Notes: a model not told the origin generated them from the letters alone. Positions 1 to 8,158 are shown, counted from the stretch's first letter. The stretch is DNA of 30,766 nucleotides from an uncultured Eubacteriales bacterium (GCA_900547745.1 URHT01000023.1:1-30766), one strand, 5' to 3'. Program-made: numbers and translations.

Positions 1-2
1 GT

Positions 3-569
3 ATCTCCGGCTACTTCGGCGGCTGGGTGGATAACCTCATCATGCGTATCGTGGATATCTTCTACTGCATCCCCTCCACGCCCCTGATTATCATTCTGGG
101 CGCGGCCATGGACGGTATGCGCGTAGACCCGCAGGTTCGTATGCTGTACCTGATGCTCATTCTGGGCTTCCTGGGCTGGCCGGGCATCGCCCGCCTTGTC
201 CGCGGTCAGATCCTGTCCCTGCGCGAGCAGGAGTTCATGACCGCCACCGAGGCCTGCGGCATCAGCGTGTCCCGCCGTATCTTCCGACACCTGATCCCCA
301 ACGTTATCCCGCAGCTCATCGTCAACTGCACCATGAGCCTTGGTTCTACCATTATCACCGAGGCGACCCTGTCCTTCCTGGGCCTGGGCGTCAAGTTCCC
401 CTTCGCCTCCTGGGGCAACATCATGAACGACGTGTCCAACTCCTACGTTCTGACGGAGTACTGGTTTATCTGGATCCCCGCCGGCATCTGCCTGATGCTG
501 ACCGTGCTGGGCTTCAACTTCGTGGGCGACGGTCTGCGTGACGCGTTCGACCCGAAGATGAAGCGCTGA
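3..569 (+). CDS. oppC: Oligopeptide/dipeptide ABC transporter permease, C-terminal part (5' end outside window)
   Basis: Inner-membrane permease of a peptide importer, partner of the two ATPases that follow. The reading frame is open from base 3, so the gene starts before the window; a GTG at 27 is only an internal codon. Visible are hydrophobic helices and the cytoplasmic EAA loop that docks on the ATPase, seen around 'TATEACGISVSRRIFRHLIP'. The C-terminus 'FNFVGDGLRDAFDPKMKR' is typical of OppC/DppC proteins. It lies 17 bp upstream of the first ATPase and clearly shares its operon. Whether the substrate is di- or oligopeptide, or nickel, cannot be told from the permease; the opp/dpp name is by family only. 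Confidence 0.92.
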   Translation: MSGYFGGWVDNLIMRIVDIFYCIPSTPLIIILGAAMDGMRVDPQVRMLYLMLILGFLGWPGIARLVRGQILSLREQEFMTATEACGISVSRRIFRHLIPNVIPQLIVNCTMSLGSTIITEATLSFLGLGVKFPFASWGNIMNDVSNSYVLTEYWFIWIPAGICLMLTVLGFNFVGDGLRDAFDPKMKR

Positions 570-586
570 GAAAGGAGAGGATCGGA

Positions 587-1795
587 ATGGCTAAGAAACA
601 CAACGACGGTTATCTGTCCGCAAAGGAATCCCGCCGCATCTCCAAGGAGAACCGTAGGATCACCAACGAACTGGAGAAGAAGCGGAAGCGGAAAAACGTG
701 CCGGAGGCGGAGTACCTGACCCAGATGCACGATCCCCGCAACGCCGTGGAATTCGATAACCTCCACACCTACTTCTTCACCGACACCGGCGTGGTCAAGT
801 CCGTGGACGGCGTCAGCTTCTCCGTGCCTATCGGAAAGACTGTGGGCGTGGTGGGCGAGTCCGGCTGCGGTAAGTCCGTTACCAGTCTGTCCCTGATGCA
901 GCTGCTGCAGCGGCCGCAGGGTCAGGTGGTGGAGGGCGAGATCCGCCTGAATCTGGGCAATAAAGCCTACGACGTTACCAAGACCCCCGACTCCGTGATG
1001 CAGCACCTGCGGGGCAACATCGTCTCCATGATCTTTCAGGAGCCTATGACCGCACTGAACCCGGTGTTCCGTATCGGCGACCAGCTGGACGAGGTCATCG
1101 CCCTCCACGGCGAGAAGAGCCAGACGGAGGAGCAGATCAAGGCCCGCTCCGTCCAGCTTCTGGAGATGGTGGGCATTGCCAACAGCGAGGGCGTGTATAA
1201 GAACTTCCCCCACGAGCTGTCCGGCGGTATGCGCCAGCGCGTCATGATCGCCATGGCACTGGCGTGCAGCCCCCGGCTCATCATCGCGGATGAGCCGACC
1301 ACGGCGCTGGACGTGACCATTCAGGCGCAGATCCTCGATCTGCTGCGGAATCTGAAGGATAAGATCAATTCCTCCATTATGTTCATCACCCACGATCTGG
1401 GCGTCATCGCCGAGATGGCGGACTATGTGGTGGTTATGTACGCCGGCCGTATCGTGGAGCAGGGCACGGCGGAGGAGATCTTCGCACACCCCGCCCACCC
1501 CTACACCATCGGTCTGATGGCCTCCAAGCCTGTGGTGGGCCGTCAGGTGGAGAAGCTGTACTCCATTCCCGGCAAGGTGCCCAACCCCATCAACATGCCG
1601 GATTACTGCTACTTCAAGGATCGCTGCGAGATGTGCGTGGCACAGTGCAGCGGCGAATATCCCTGCGAGGTCAGCATTTCCCCCACTCACAAGGTCAGCT
1701 GCTACCGCTATTACGACGGCAAGCGGCCCGATCTGGAGGAGCAGGTGGAGAAGGAAGTGACCGGCAGCGCCGACAATGGAAAGGAGGGTGAATAA
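587..1795 (+). CDS. oppD: Peptide ABC transporter ATP-binding protein (OppD/DppD)
   Basis: One of the paired ATPases that power peptide import. Walker A GESGCGKS (about residues 90-97), Q-loop Q151, signature LSGGM (211-215), Walker B LIIADE (231-236) and switch His269 are all present. The C-terminal oligopeptide-transporter domain carries the cysteine cluster 'CYFKDRCEMCVAQC', where many DppD/OppD proteins hold an Fe-S cluster or disulfides. At 402 aa it is longer than the usual 320-350 because of an N-terminal extension of about 50 residues rich in Lys/Arg/Glu (for example 'ELEKKRKRKN'). The start ATG follows an AAGGAGAGG ribosome site. It is followed almost immediately by oppF. Confidence 0.95.
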   Translation: MAKKHNDGYLSAKESRRISKENRRITNELEKKRKRKNVPEAEYLTQMHDPRNAVEFDNLHTYFFTDTGVVKSVDGVSFSVPIGKTVGVVGESGCGKSVTSLSLMQLLQRPQGQVVEGEIRLNLGNKAYDVTKTPDSVMQHLRGNIVSMIFQEPMTALNPVFRIGDQLDEVIALHGEKSQTEEQIKARSVQLLEMVGIANSEGVYKNFPHELSGGMRQRVMIAMALACSPRLIIADEPTTALDVTIQAQILDLLRNLKDKINSSIMFITHDLGVIAEMADYVVVMYAGRIVEQGTAEEIFAHPAHPYTIGLMASKPVVGRQVEKLYSIPGKVPNPINMPDYCYFKDRCEMCVAQCSGEYPCEVSISPTHKVSCYRYYDGKRPDLEEQVEKEVTGSADNGKEGE

Positions 1796-1796
1796 G

Positions 1797-2933
1797 ATGC
1801 CGTTTTGGAAAGCTGGTAAAAACGACGATCAGGTGCTGGAAGACCTGAAGGAGACCCAGAAGCAGAACGCCGATGAGTTCATCAAGGAGCAGGAGCACCC
1901 CAACAAGGCCAGAAAGTCCTCGCTGGCCATCGACAGTGATTTCACCCCCGTGGAGTACGATCCCCAGTACATTCTGCAGGTCAACCACCTGAAGAAGTAT
2001 TTCCCCATCAAGGGCGGCATGGTATCCAAGACCGTGGGCTACGTCAAGGCTGTGGACGGCGTGACGTTCAACCTCAGGCGCGGCACTACCATGGGTCTGG
2101 TGGGCGAGTCCGGCTGCGGCAAGACCACCACCGGCCGCACCATCCTCCGGCTGTACGATGAAAAGACCTCCGGTCAGGTGCTGTTCAACGGACAGGAGGT
2201 CTACGACCTGTCCGCAAAAGAGATGCGCGCCATGCGCACCAAGATGCAGATCATCTTCCAGGATCCGTTCTCCTCGCTGTCGCCCCGTATGCCGGTGGGC
2301 GAGATCATCGGCGAGGCCGTGCGTGAGCACAATCTGGTGCCGAAAGAGGAGTTCGACGACTATATCGACAAGGTCATGGACAACTGCGGTCTGCAGCCCT
2401 TCCACAAGGATCGCTATCCCCATGAGTTTTCCGGCGGCCAGCGGCAGCGTATCTGCATCGCACGGGCGCTGGCGCTGAACCCCGAGTTCATCGTCTGCGA
2501 TGAGCCGGTGTCCGCGCTGGATGTGTCCATTCAGGCGCAGATCATCAATCTGCTGAAGGATATTCAGGAGAAGTACAACCTGACGTATCTGTTCATCAGC
2601 CACGACCTGTCCGTGGTGGAGCATATCTCCGACACGGTGGGCGTCATGTATCTGGGCAATCTGGTGGAGTACGGCGCCACGGAGGACATCTTCCGCAACC
2701 CGCTGCACCCCTACACCAAGGCCCTGTTCTCCGCCATTCCGGTGCCCGATCCCACGGTGAAGATGAACCGGATCGTGCTGGAGGGCAGCATCCCGTCCCC
2801 CGCCAATCCGCCCAAGGGCTGTAAGTTCCACACCCGCTGCGCCAACTGCATGGAATGCTGCAAGGAGGAGATCCCCGTCCAGCGCGAGCTGGAGCCGGGC
2901 CACTTTGTGGCGTGCCATCTGTACGATAAGTGA
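1797..2933 (+). CDS. oppF: Peptide ABC transporter ATP-binding protein (OppF/DppF)
   Basis: Second ATPase of the peptide importer. Walker A GESGCGKTT (residues 103-111), Q-loop Q155, signature FSGGQ (211-215), Walker B FIVCDE (231-236) and the ISHD switch are intact; the C-terminal domain ends with Cys-rich 'HTRCANCMECC'. I chose the ATG at 1797 because AAAGGAGGG sits just before it; an in-frame ATG at 1776 would place that ribosome site inside the gene. Like its partner it has a charged N-terminal extension of about 58 residues before the ABC domain starts at 'ILQVNHLKKYF'. The stop overlaps the start of the next small gene (TGATG). Confidence 0.95.
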   Translation: MPFWKAGKNDDQVLEDLKETQKQNADEFIKEQEHPNKARKSSLAIDSDFTPVEYDPQYILQVNHLKKYFPIKGGMVSKTVGYVKAVDGVTFNLRRGTTMGLVGESGCGKTTTGRTILRLYDEKTSGQVLFNGQEVYDLSAKEMRAMRTKMQIIFQDPFSSLSPRMPVGEIIGEAVREHNLVPKEEFDDYIDKVMDNCGLQPFHKDRYPHEFSGGQRQRICIARALALNPEFIVCDEPVSALDVSIQAQIINLLKDIQEKYNLTYLFISHDLSVVEHISDTVGVMYLGNLVEYGATEDIFRNPLHPYTKALFSAIPVPDPTVKMNRIVLEGSIPSPANPPKGCKFHTRCANCMECCKEEIPVQRELEPGHFVACHLYDK

Positions 2934-3220
2934 TGGCGAAGAAGCGGACGTATCAGGACGACGATGGGCGCACCATCGCCGATATGAGCGGCATCGAGCC
3001 GTCGCCTATGCTGTTCCCCCGCCGCCCCAAAAAGGAGGGGCGGCCCCAGACGCCGCAGAGCGACAGCGACCGTCCGTGGGAGGGGCAGGAGCAGTTCACC
3101 GACGAGCAGCGCCGTGCCGCCATGGGCGGCGCACTGAAGGCGGCCATGCTCATCGCCGGCGTGTTTATCGCCGCCGGGGCGGTGGCCATCCTCGTGATGC
3201 AGCTGATCTGGAACCATTAA
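2933..3220 (+). CDS. Small single-pass membrane protein, unknown function
   Basis: A 95-residue protein translationally coupled to oppF (TGATG overlap; the longer frame begins with GTG at 2930, but ATG at 2933 is the better start). The first 65 residues are polar and proline/arginine-rich ('MLFPRRPKKEGRP'); residues about 68-92 form one transmembrane helix ('AAMLIAGVFIAAGAVAILVM'). I do not recognise a family. Last gene before the terminator at 3255-3303, so probably co-transcribed with the peptide transporter. It could be an accessory membrane protein of the transporter, but that rests on position only. Confidence 0.75.
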   Translation: MAKKRTYQDDDGRTIADMSGIEPSPMLFPRRPKKEGRPQTPQSDSDRPWEGQEQFTDEQRRAAMGGALKAAMLIAGVFIAAGAVAILVMQLIWNH

Positions 3221-3254
3221 AGCTAAAACCGGCGTTGATGTCAGCGCCCCATAC

Positions 3255-3303
3255 GACCCCCGCAGCAGCGGCCCGTTGGCCCTGTCTGCGGGGGTCTTTT
3301 TTT
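3255..3303 (+). terminator. Rho-independent terminator of the peptide transporter operon
   Basis: GACCCCCGCA (3255-3264) pairs with TGCGGGGGTC (3287-3296) and is followed by a run of seven T (3297-3303 and the base before). It separates the opp operon from the sigma-E promoter of spoIIIA. Confidence 0.9.
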
Positions 3304-3311
3304 GCGCGCCG

Positions 3312-3340
3312 GCATATTCGGGGACGAGCCGTCATACAAC
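3312..3340 (+). promoter_or_regulatory. Sigma-E promoter of the spoIIIA operon
   Basis: GCATATT (3312-3318) fits the sigma-E -35 consensus (G/T)(A/C)ATATT exactly. After a 14-bp spacer comes CATACAAC (3333-3340), one base off the -10 consensus CATACA-T. Spacing is ideal. spoIIIA is a known sigma-E regulon operon in Bacillus, and sigE itself is in this window. The leader to the spoIIIAA start is only about 25 nt. Confidence 0.88.
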
Positions 3341-3369
3341 TGAATATCACACAGGAGGGGGAGCGGAGC

Positions 3370-4293
3370 ATGGAGTTGAGTTATGCCATTGCGCGCTATG
3401 AACAGGCGCTGGAGCTGCTGCCGGTGCGCTGGCAGCAGCTGGCGCGCCGTCTGCCGGACTGGCGCAAGGCACAGGCGGAGGAGTTCCGGCTGCGGACGGG
3501 ACGGCCTATGACGGTTGTGACCTGTGAGGGGGAAATACTTGTCAGCGATGAATTGCCAAGGGCGTTGGTCACACAATCCGATTTGGAGCAGCTATGCGAC
3601 ATGGTGACGGGCTACTCCCGCTACGCCGTGTCGGAGACGCTGAGCAAGGGCTACCTCATCGGGCGCGGCGGCTTTCGGGTAGGCGTCTGCGGCACCGCCG
3701 TCCTGCGGGACGGCGTCAACACCAATCTACGGGACATCTCCTCCGTGACGGTGCGCATCAGCCGGCAGGTGCGGGGGACAGCGGAGCCGCTGCTGACGGA
3801 GCTGTGGGGGCCGGAGGGCTTCCGGAGCACGCTGCTGCTGGCGCCGCCGGGTGCGGGCAAGACCACCCTGCTGCGGGACATGATCTGCGCCCTGTCCGAC
3901 GGCAGCGAGACGCGGCCCGCCTGCCGCGTGGGGGTGGTGGACGAGCGGGGCGAGCTGGCCGCCATGTACCGGGGCGTGCCACAGCTGGAGGTAGGAACCC
4001 ACACCGACGTGCTGGACGCTTGTCCCAAGGCGATGGGGATCACCATGCTGCTGCGGGCGGCCAACCCGCAGATCATCGCGGTGGACGAGATCACGGCGGA
4101 GGAGGATCTGCGGGCCATGCTGGCTGCCGCCAACTGCGGGGTGAAGCTGCTGGCCACCATTCACGCAGCCGATCGGGAGGAGCTGGAACGCAAGGCGCTG
4201 TTTGCCCGCCTGCTGGAATTGCAGGTATTTCAGAGGCTGGTGACCATCACCGTGGAGGACGGCCGACGGGTCTGCCGGACGGAGACACTGTGA
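3370..4293 (+). CDS. spoIIIAA: Stage III sporulation protein AA (ATPase of the mother cell-forespore channel)
   Basis: Type II/IV secretion-like ATPase that drives or assembles the SpoIIIA-SpoIIQ feeding-tube complex between mother cell and forespore. P-loop 'LAPPGAGKTT' near residues 157-166, an acidic Walker B-type segment 'VGVVDERGE' (187-195), and 'IIAVDEI' near 235-241, all as in the family; 307 aa is normal length. The frame is open far upstream, but ATG 3370 follows AGGAGGGGG and lies just behind the sigma-E promoter. The stop overlaps the GTG start of spoIIIAB. Expected expression is in the mother cell after engulfment starts. Confidence 0.96.
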   Translation: MELSYAIARYEQALELLPVRWQQLARRLPDWRKAQAEEFRLRTGRPMTVVTCEGEILVSDELPRALVTQSDLEQLCDMVTGYSRYAVSETLSKGYLIGRGGFRVGVCGTAVLRDGVNTNLRDISSVTVRISRQVRGTAEPLLTELWGPEGFRSTLLLAPPGAGKTTLLRDMICALSDGSETRPACRVGVVDERGELAAMYRGVPQLEVGTHTDVLDACPKAMGITMLLRAANPQIIAVDEITAEEDLRAMLAAANCGVKLLATIHAADREELERKALFARLLELQVFQRLVTITVEDGRRVCRTETL

Positions 4294-4775
4294 CGGCCAA
4301 GCTGCTGGGCGCGGTCTGCATCGCCTGCGGCGCTGTCGGGGGGTGTATGGCACGGTACCGGCAGCTGCGGCAGCGGCGGGAACTGGTGCAGGCGCTGACG
4401 CAGGCGCTGGCGCACATGGAGACGGCCATCCGCTGGCAGCGACAGTCCATGACGCCGCTGCTGGGTGCGTTGGCGCAGCGGCCATGCTGCGGTACATATT
4501 TCGCCGCCATCCTGAAAACGATGGAAAGTAATATACCTTTACAAACGGCATGGAAAAAGGTGTTTTCCACGATATCGGATGCGGAGACGGCGGCTATCCT
4601 GCGGGGCATGGAGGTGACTGGCGATGAAACGCGGCTGTTGACGGGATTACAATATGCCCAGCAGCGGCTGCGGCAGCTGGCGGAGCGCCGGGAACGGGAG
4701 GATATACGAGATCGCAGGCTCACCGGTGCGGCGCTGCTCTCCGCCGCCGGGCTGCTGGTGATCCTACTGATTTGA
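4290..4775 (+). CDS. spoIIIAB: Stage III sporulation protein AB
   Basis: Membrane protein of the SpoIIIA channel, related to type II secretion GspF-like platform proteins. A 161-residue product with an N-terminal helix ('LLGAVCIACGAVGGCMA'), a long charged alpha-helical middle, and a C-terminal helix ('GAALLSAAGLLVILLI'), the usual SpoIIIAB architecture. The frame is open from 3594, but that upstream part is shadow of spoIIIAA; the start chosen is GTG 4290, which overlaps the spoIIIAA stop as GTGA. Translation is therefore probably coupled to spoIIIAA. Confidence 0.93.
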   Translation: MTAKLLGAVCIACGAVGGCMARYRQLRQRRELVQALTQALAHMETAIRWQRQSMTPLLGALAQRPCCGTYFAAILKTMESNIPLQTAWKKVFSTISDAETAAILRGMEVTGDETRLLTGLQYAQQRLRQLAERREREDIRDRRLTGAALLSAAGLLVILLI

Positions 4776-4783
4776 GGTACGAC

Positions 4784-4978
4784 ATGGACGTTGATCTGAT
4801 TTTCAAAATTGCGGCCATCGGCATTCTGGTGGCGGTGCTGAACCTGCTGCTGGTGCGCAGCGGCCGGGAGGAGCAGGCCCTGATGACTACGTTGGCCGGT
4901 CTGGTGGTAGTGCTGATGATGCTGGTGCAGCAGATCAGCGACCTGTTTGATCTGGTCAAGACGCTGTTCTCCCTGTAG
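4784..4978 (+). CDS. spoIIIAC: Stage III sporulation protein AC
   Basis: Tiny two-helix membrane subunit of the SpoIIIA complex. The 64 residues align by eye with the family pattern 'MDVDLIFKIAAIGILVAVLN', followed by a short loop and a second helix. A TTG at 4772 also lies in frame, but ATG 4784 preceded by TGAGGT gives the canonical N-terminus. Sits between spoIIIAB and spoIIIAD with only a few bases on each side. Confidence 0.93.
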   Translation: MDVDLIFKIAAIGILVAVLNLLLVRSGREEQALMTTLAGLVVVLMMLVQQISDLFDLVKTLFSL

Positions 4979-4981
4979 CCC

Positions 4982-5368
4982 ATGGAGACGGTGATTCGAC
5001 TCAGCGCCCTGTGCCTCACCGGGGCGCTGCTGGCGGTGCTGCTGAAGCGGACGAACCCGGACATGGCGCTGCTGCTGGCGCTGGCGGTCTGCGGCGCGGT
5101 GCTGCTGCTGTTGGCGGAGCCGCTGCAGGAGATCCGGGATTTTTTCACGCAGCTGTCGGACTGGGGCGGCCTGCCGGTGGAGCTGTTCGCGCCGCTGGTG
5201 AAAACGGTGGGCATCGCCCTGGTGAGCCGGACAGGCTCCGACCTCTGCCGGGACGCGGGGGAGGGGGCCATGGCATCGCTGGTGGAGACGGCGGGCGCCG
5301 TCACCGCTATCCTCGTCTCGCTGCCGCTGTTTCAGGCGGCGTGGGACGTGCTGCGCTCGCTGCTGTGA
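4982..5368 (+). CDS. spoIIIAD: Stage III sporulation protein AD
   Basis: Multi-helix membrane protein, a 128-residue component of the SpoIIIA channel and related to SpoIIIAC (the N-terminal half repeats its two-helix plan). Four hydrophobic segments can be seen: 'ALCLTGALLAVLL', 'LLALAVCGAVLLLL', the region around 'VKTVGIALVSR', and 'GAVTAILVSLPLFQ'. It starts three bases after the spoIIIAC stop, and its TGA is overlapped by the GTG start of spoIIIAE. Length matches the family. Confidence 0.93.
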   Translation: METVIRLSALCLTGALLAVLLKRTNPDMALLLALAVCGAVLLLLAEPLQEIRDFFTQLSDWGGLPVELFAPLVKTVGIALVSRTGSDLCRDAGEGAMASLVETAGAVTAILVSLPLFQAAWDVLRSLL

Positions 5369-6456
5369 GGGGGGCGCGGGTCTTGCTGGCCGCAGCGGCG
5401 CTGCTGTGGCTGCTGGTGACGCAGGCGCAGGCGGCGTCCGTACCGGACAGCGTGACGGACGCCCTGCCGCCGGCGGCCGCTGCCCGACTGGAGGGGCTGG
5501 AGGAGGGCACCGACCACACCGCATGGTCGGAGGGACTGTCCCGTCTGTGGGCGGAGGCACGGCAGTATCTGGGGGATGCCCTGCGGGAGAAGGCATCCGG
5601 CGCGGCGCTGCTGCTGGGGATCGTGCTGCTGTGCAGCGTGGCGGAGAGCTTTTTCGCGGCGGCAGAGCAGCCCGCCGTGCCGCAGTTCGTACCGATGGCG
5701 GGGGCGCTGGCCATCACGCTGGTGGCCGCCGGGGACTTCAAGCGGATGATGGGACTGGGGGTGGAGACGATGGAGGAGCTGGACGTGTTCGCCAAGGCGC
5801 TGCTGCCCACGCTGTCGGCGGCGGTGGCGGCCAGCGGCGGCATCGCCTCCGCCGGGGCCAAGCAGGTGGCCACGGTGTATTTCACCAATCTGCTGCTGAC
5901 GGTGATCCGGAAGCTGCTGCTGCCGCTGCTGTACGCCTGCATCGCGGCGGCCGCCGCCGATGCCATGGTGCCGGGGCACAGCCTGAAAAAAATCAGCGCG
6001 GGCATCAGCAAGGCGGTGACATGGGCGCTGACGGCCTCCATGCTGGCGTTCACCGGCTTCCTGACGCTGACCGGCGCGGCCACCGGTGCAGCGGACGCCA
6101 TGACGGTGCAGATGACCCGCAGCGTCATCGCCACGGCGGTGCCGGTGGTGGGCTCCATCATCTCCGAGGCCACGGGGACGGTGCTGGCCGGGGCAGGTGT
6201 GCTGAAGGGAGCCATCGGCATCTTCGGGATGCTGGCGGTGCTGTCCATCTGCCTGACGCCGTTCCTCAGCATGGCGGTGCAGTATCTGCTGTACAAGCTG
6301 ACGGCGTTTCTGGCGGGTACCGTCACCGAGGGCCCGCTGGCGGGGCTTATCAACGCGCTGGGAACGGCCTTCGGACTGATGCTGGGCATGACCGGCAGCT
6401 GCGCGCTGCTGCTGCTCATCTCCATCACGTCCTCCGTATCGGCGGTGCTGCCGTGA
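5365..6456 (+). CDS. spoIIIAE: Stage III sporulation protein AE
   Basis: Large polytopic membrane protein of the SpoIIIA channel. The predicted 363 aa start with a signal-like helix ('VLLAAAALLWLLVTQAQA', cleavage plausible after AQA), then a soluble stretch and about seven hydrophobic helices ending at 'GSCALLLLISITSSVSAVLP'. Conserved-looking core 'GGIASAGAKQVATVYFTN' fits SpoIIIAE. Start is GTG 5365 in a GTGA overlap with spoIIIAD; an in-frame TTG at 5383 with a better-placed GAGGGGGG site is a real alternative and would shorten it by six residues. Slightly shorter than the Bacillus protein (about 400). Confidence 0.93.
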   Translation: MRGARVLLAAAALLWLLVTQAQAASVPDSVTDALPPAAAARLEGLEEGTDHTAWSEGLSRLWAEARQYLGDALREKASGAALLLGIVLLCSVAESFFAAAEQPAVPQFVPMAGALAITLVAAGDFKRMMGLGVETMEELDVFAKALLPTLSAAVAASGGIASAGAKQVATVYFTNLLLTVIRKLLLPLLYACIAAAAADAMVPGHSLKKISAGISKAVTWALTASMLAFTGFLTLTGAATGAADAMTVQMTRSVIATAVPVVGSIISEATGTVLAGAGVLKGAIGIFGMLAVLSICLTPFLSMAVQYLLYKLTAFLAGTVTEGPLAGLINALGTAFGLMLGMTGSCALLLLISITSSVSAVLP

Positions 6457-6932
6457 TCGGGGCGCTGCGGACATGGCTGCTGTCCATCATTGCAGCCGGG
6501 CTGGTGCTGGCCATCCTGTACGCGCTGGTGCCCAAGGGCCGCCTGCGGCCCATCGTGCGGACGACCGGCGGCGTGGCGCTGATGCTGGTGATCCTCCAGC
6601 CGGTGCTGGGGTTCGATTTCCGGGATTTTGCCGTGTCCTATCAGGACTACGCCCAGGAGATACAGGCGCTGACGGAGGAATACCGGGAGGCGGACGCGGC
6701 GGAGCTGGCGGCTATCATAGAGCAGCGGACTGCCGCATATATATCGGACAAAGGCGCGGCGCTGGGGGTGACATGCCATGCCGAGGTGGAGACGGAGCTG
6801 CGCTCCGGCGTGCCCTACCCCTGCGCGGTGACTCTGGACGTGGAGAGAGACGAGGCGCTGGCCGCCTGCATCGCCGCCGATCTGGGCATCAGCGAGGAGA
6901 AGCAGACGTGGCAGCCGTCCCGTACGAGGTGA
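6453..6932 (+). CDS. spoIIIAF: Stage III sporulation protein AF
   Basis: Component of the SpoIIIA complex with two N-terminal membrane helices ('WLLSIIAAGLVLAILYALV' and 'TGGVALMLVILQPVLG') followed by a soluble domain of about 100 residues that in this family has a ring-forming YscJ/FliF-like fold. Start is GTG 6453, again a GTGA overlap with the preceding stop; the long open frame before it is shadow of spoIIIAE. 159 aa. The next gene begins three bases after its stop. Confidence 0.9.
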   Translation: MIGALRTWLLSIIAAGLVLAILYALVPKGRLRPIVRTTGGVALMLVILQPVLGFDFRDFAVSYQDYAQEIQALTEEYREADAAELAAIIEQRTAAYISDKGAALGVTCHAEVETELRSGVPYPCAVTLDVERDEALAACIAADLGISEEKQTWQPSRTR

Positions 6933-6935
6933 CGT

Positions 6936-7445
6936 ATGAAGCTGGAGAAATGGTCGGGACTGCTGAAAAAATACAGGCTGGCGTTGCTGGTAGTGCTGCT
7001 GGGGGTGGTGCTGATGCTACTGCCCACCGGCGGCAGCACGGCCCAGACCTCCGGCGAGAGCAGTGAGCTGCCGGGGGAGGTCTTTTCGCTGGAGGAGACG
7101 GAGCAGCGCATGGCGGAGGTGCTGAGCACCATCGACGGCGTGGGCCGTGTGCGGATCATGCTGACGCTGCGAGCCGGCTCCAGCCTGCGGCTGGCGGAGG
7201 ACAGCAGCCTGTCCGACAGCGCAGGCGGTCAGACCAAGCAGGAAAAGCAGGTGCTCACCGTCAATCGCGGCAGCGGCCGACAGGAGGTGGTGGTCACCCA
7301 GCAGCTCTATCCCACCTATCAGGGGGCAGTGGTGGTCTGCGAGGGGGCCGGCAGCAGCAGTGTGCGGCTGGCGGTGGTGAACGCGGTATCCGTGCTGACG
7401 GGGCTGAGCAGCGACAGGATCTCCGTGGTGAAGTGGAAGTCATAG
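6936..7445 (+). CDS. spoIIIAG: Stage III sporulation protein AG
   Basis: Single-pass protein that forms a large multimeric ring in the intermembrane space between mother cell and forespore. The 169 residues show a short cytoplasmic basic start (MKLEKWSGLLKKYR), a membrane helix ('LALLVVLLGVVLMLLP'), a linker, then the ring-building domain ('VGRVRIMLTLRAGSS', 'YQGAVVVCEGAGSSSVRLAVV'). Family length in Bacillus is about 229, so the linker/insertion region is shorter here. It follows spoIIIAF by three bases, with GAGGTGACG as ribosome site. Confidence 0.93.
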   Translation: MKLEKWSGLLKKYRLALLVVLLGVVLMLLPTGGSTAQTSGESSELPGEVFSLEETEQRMAEVLSTIDGVGRVRIMLTLRAGSSLRLAEDSSLSDSAGGQTKQEKQVLTVNRGSGRQEVVVTQQLYPTYQGAVVVCEGAGSSSVRLAVVNAVSVLTGLSSDRISVVKWKS

Positions 7446-7468
7446 AAAGAATTGAGGAGGAGAGTAGC

Positions 7469-8086
7469 ATGAAACAGGTATGGAAGCGGCGCGCAGTGGT
7501 GGCGGCGGTACTGCTGCTGGTGGGTACCTCGGTGTATCTCAACTGGCGCTATACCGGCAACGTGGAGAACAGCGGCAAAAAGGTGCTGGGACAGTCGGCG
7601 CTGGTGAACGGGGAGACGACGGACGCGGAGGTGACGGCCGCCGGGGACGACTACTTTGCCACGGCGCGGCTGAGCCGTAAGCAGGCCCGCGACACGGCCA
7701 TCAGTATGCTGCAGGAGGCGCAGGTGGACGAGAACGCGGCGGAGGATGTGCTGAACGAAGCGTCCCAGACCTTGCAGGTGCTGGCGGCCTACACCGTGGC
7801 GGAGTCCCAGATCGAGAGTCTGGTGGTGGCCAAGGGGTACGCCGACTGCGTGGCGTTCATGGGAGAGGACTCCGTCAGCGTGGTGGTGTCCGATCCGGAC
7901 GGCCTGGACGCGGTGGACGTGGCCCGCATCAAGGATATCGTGGTCAGCGAGACCAGCTACACACCGGATCAGATCCGCATCATGGAGGCGGGGGCCTCCG
8001 CCGCGTCCCAGACCGGCAGCACACAGGAGGCGGAGGTGTCCACCAGCGCCGCGCAGACCGATGAACAGGCGGACGATGCAAAATAG
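7469..8086 (+). CDS. spoIIIAH: Stage III sporulation protein AH
   Basis: Mother-cell half of the channel that docks with forespore SpoIIQ across the intermembrane space. The 205-residue product has an N-terminal membrane helix ('AVVAAVLLLVGTSVYLNW'), a variable linker, and a C-terminal YscJ/FliF-like domain with 'ARDTAISMLQEAQVDENA' and 'VARIKDIVVSETSYTPDQIR', both typical for SpoIIIAH. ATG 7469 is preceded by GAGGAGGAG; an upstream in-frame GTG (7433) would overlap spoIIIAG and is not needed. Last gene of the operon; no terminator is visible before the next promoter. SpoIIQ is not in the window. Confidence 0.93.
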   Translation: MKQVWKRRAVVAAVLLLVGTSVYLNWRYTGNVENSGKKVLGQSALVNGETTDAEVTAAGDDYFATARLSRKQARDTAISMLQEAQVDENAAEDVLNEASQTLQVLAAYTVAESQIESLVVAKGYADCVAFMGEDSVSVVVSDPDGLDAVDVARIKDIVVSETSYTPDQIRIMEAGASAASQTGSTQEAEVSTSAAQTDEQADDAK

Positions 8087-8089
8087 GTG

Positions 8090-8118
8090 TTGTATTCCGG
8101 CGCAAAAAATGGTATACT
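8090..8118 (+). promoter_or_regulatory. Sigma-A promoter of the Asp23-nusB-xseAB-ispA operon
   Basis: TTGTAT (8090-8095), exactly 17 bp, then TATACT (8113-8118). It sits in the 72-bp gap after spoIIIAH and gives the housekeeping genes expression independent of sporulation. The ribosome site AAGGAGAT precedes the ATG at 8159. Confidence 0.82.
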
Positions 8119-8158
8119 GAACTGAATCACGAAAGACAGCGCAAGGAGATAACGCAAC

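Noticed and set aside
443..1690. 415-codon open frame on the minus strand across oppD
   Set aside because: Runs antisense to a gene with all ABC motifs; its His/Leu/Gly/Val-rich product is the usual artefact of GC-rich third positions.
5307..6779. 490-codon minus-strand open frame over spoIIIAE/AF
   Set aside because: Low-complexity Ala/Ser/Thr product, no ribosome site, opposite to a confidently identified gene.
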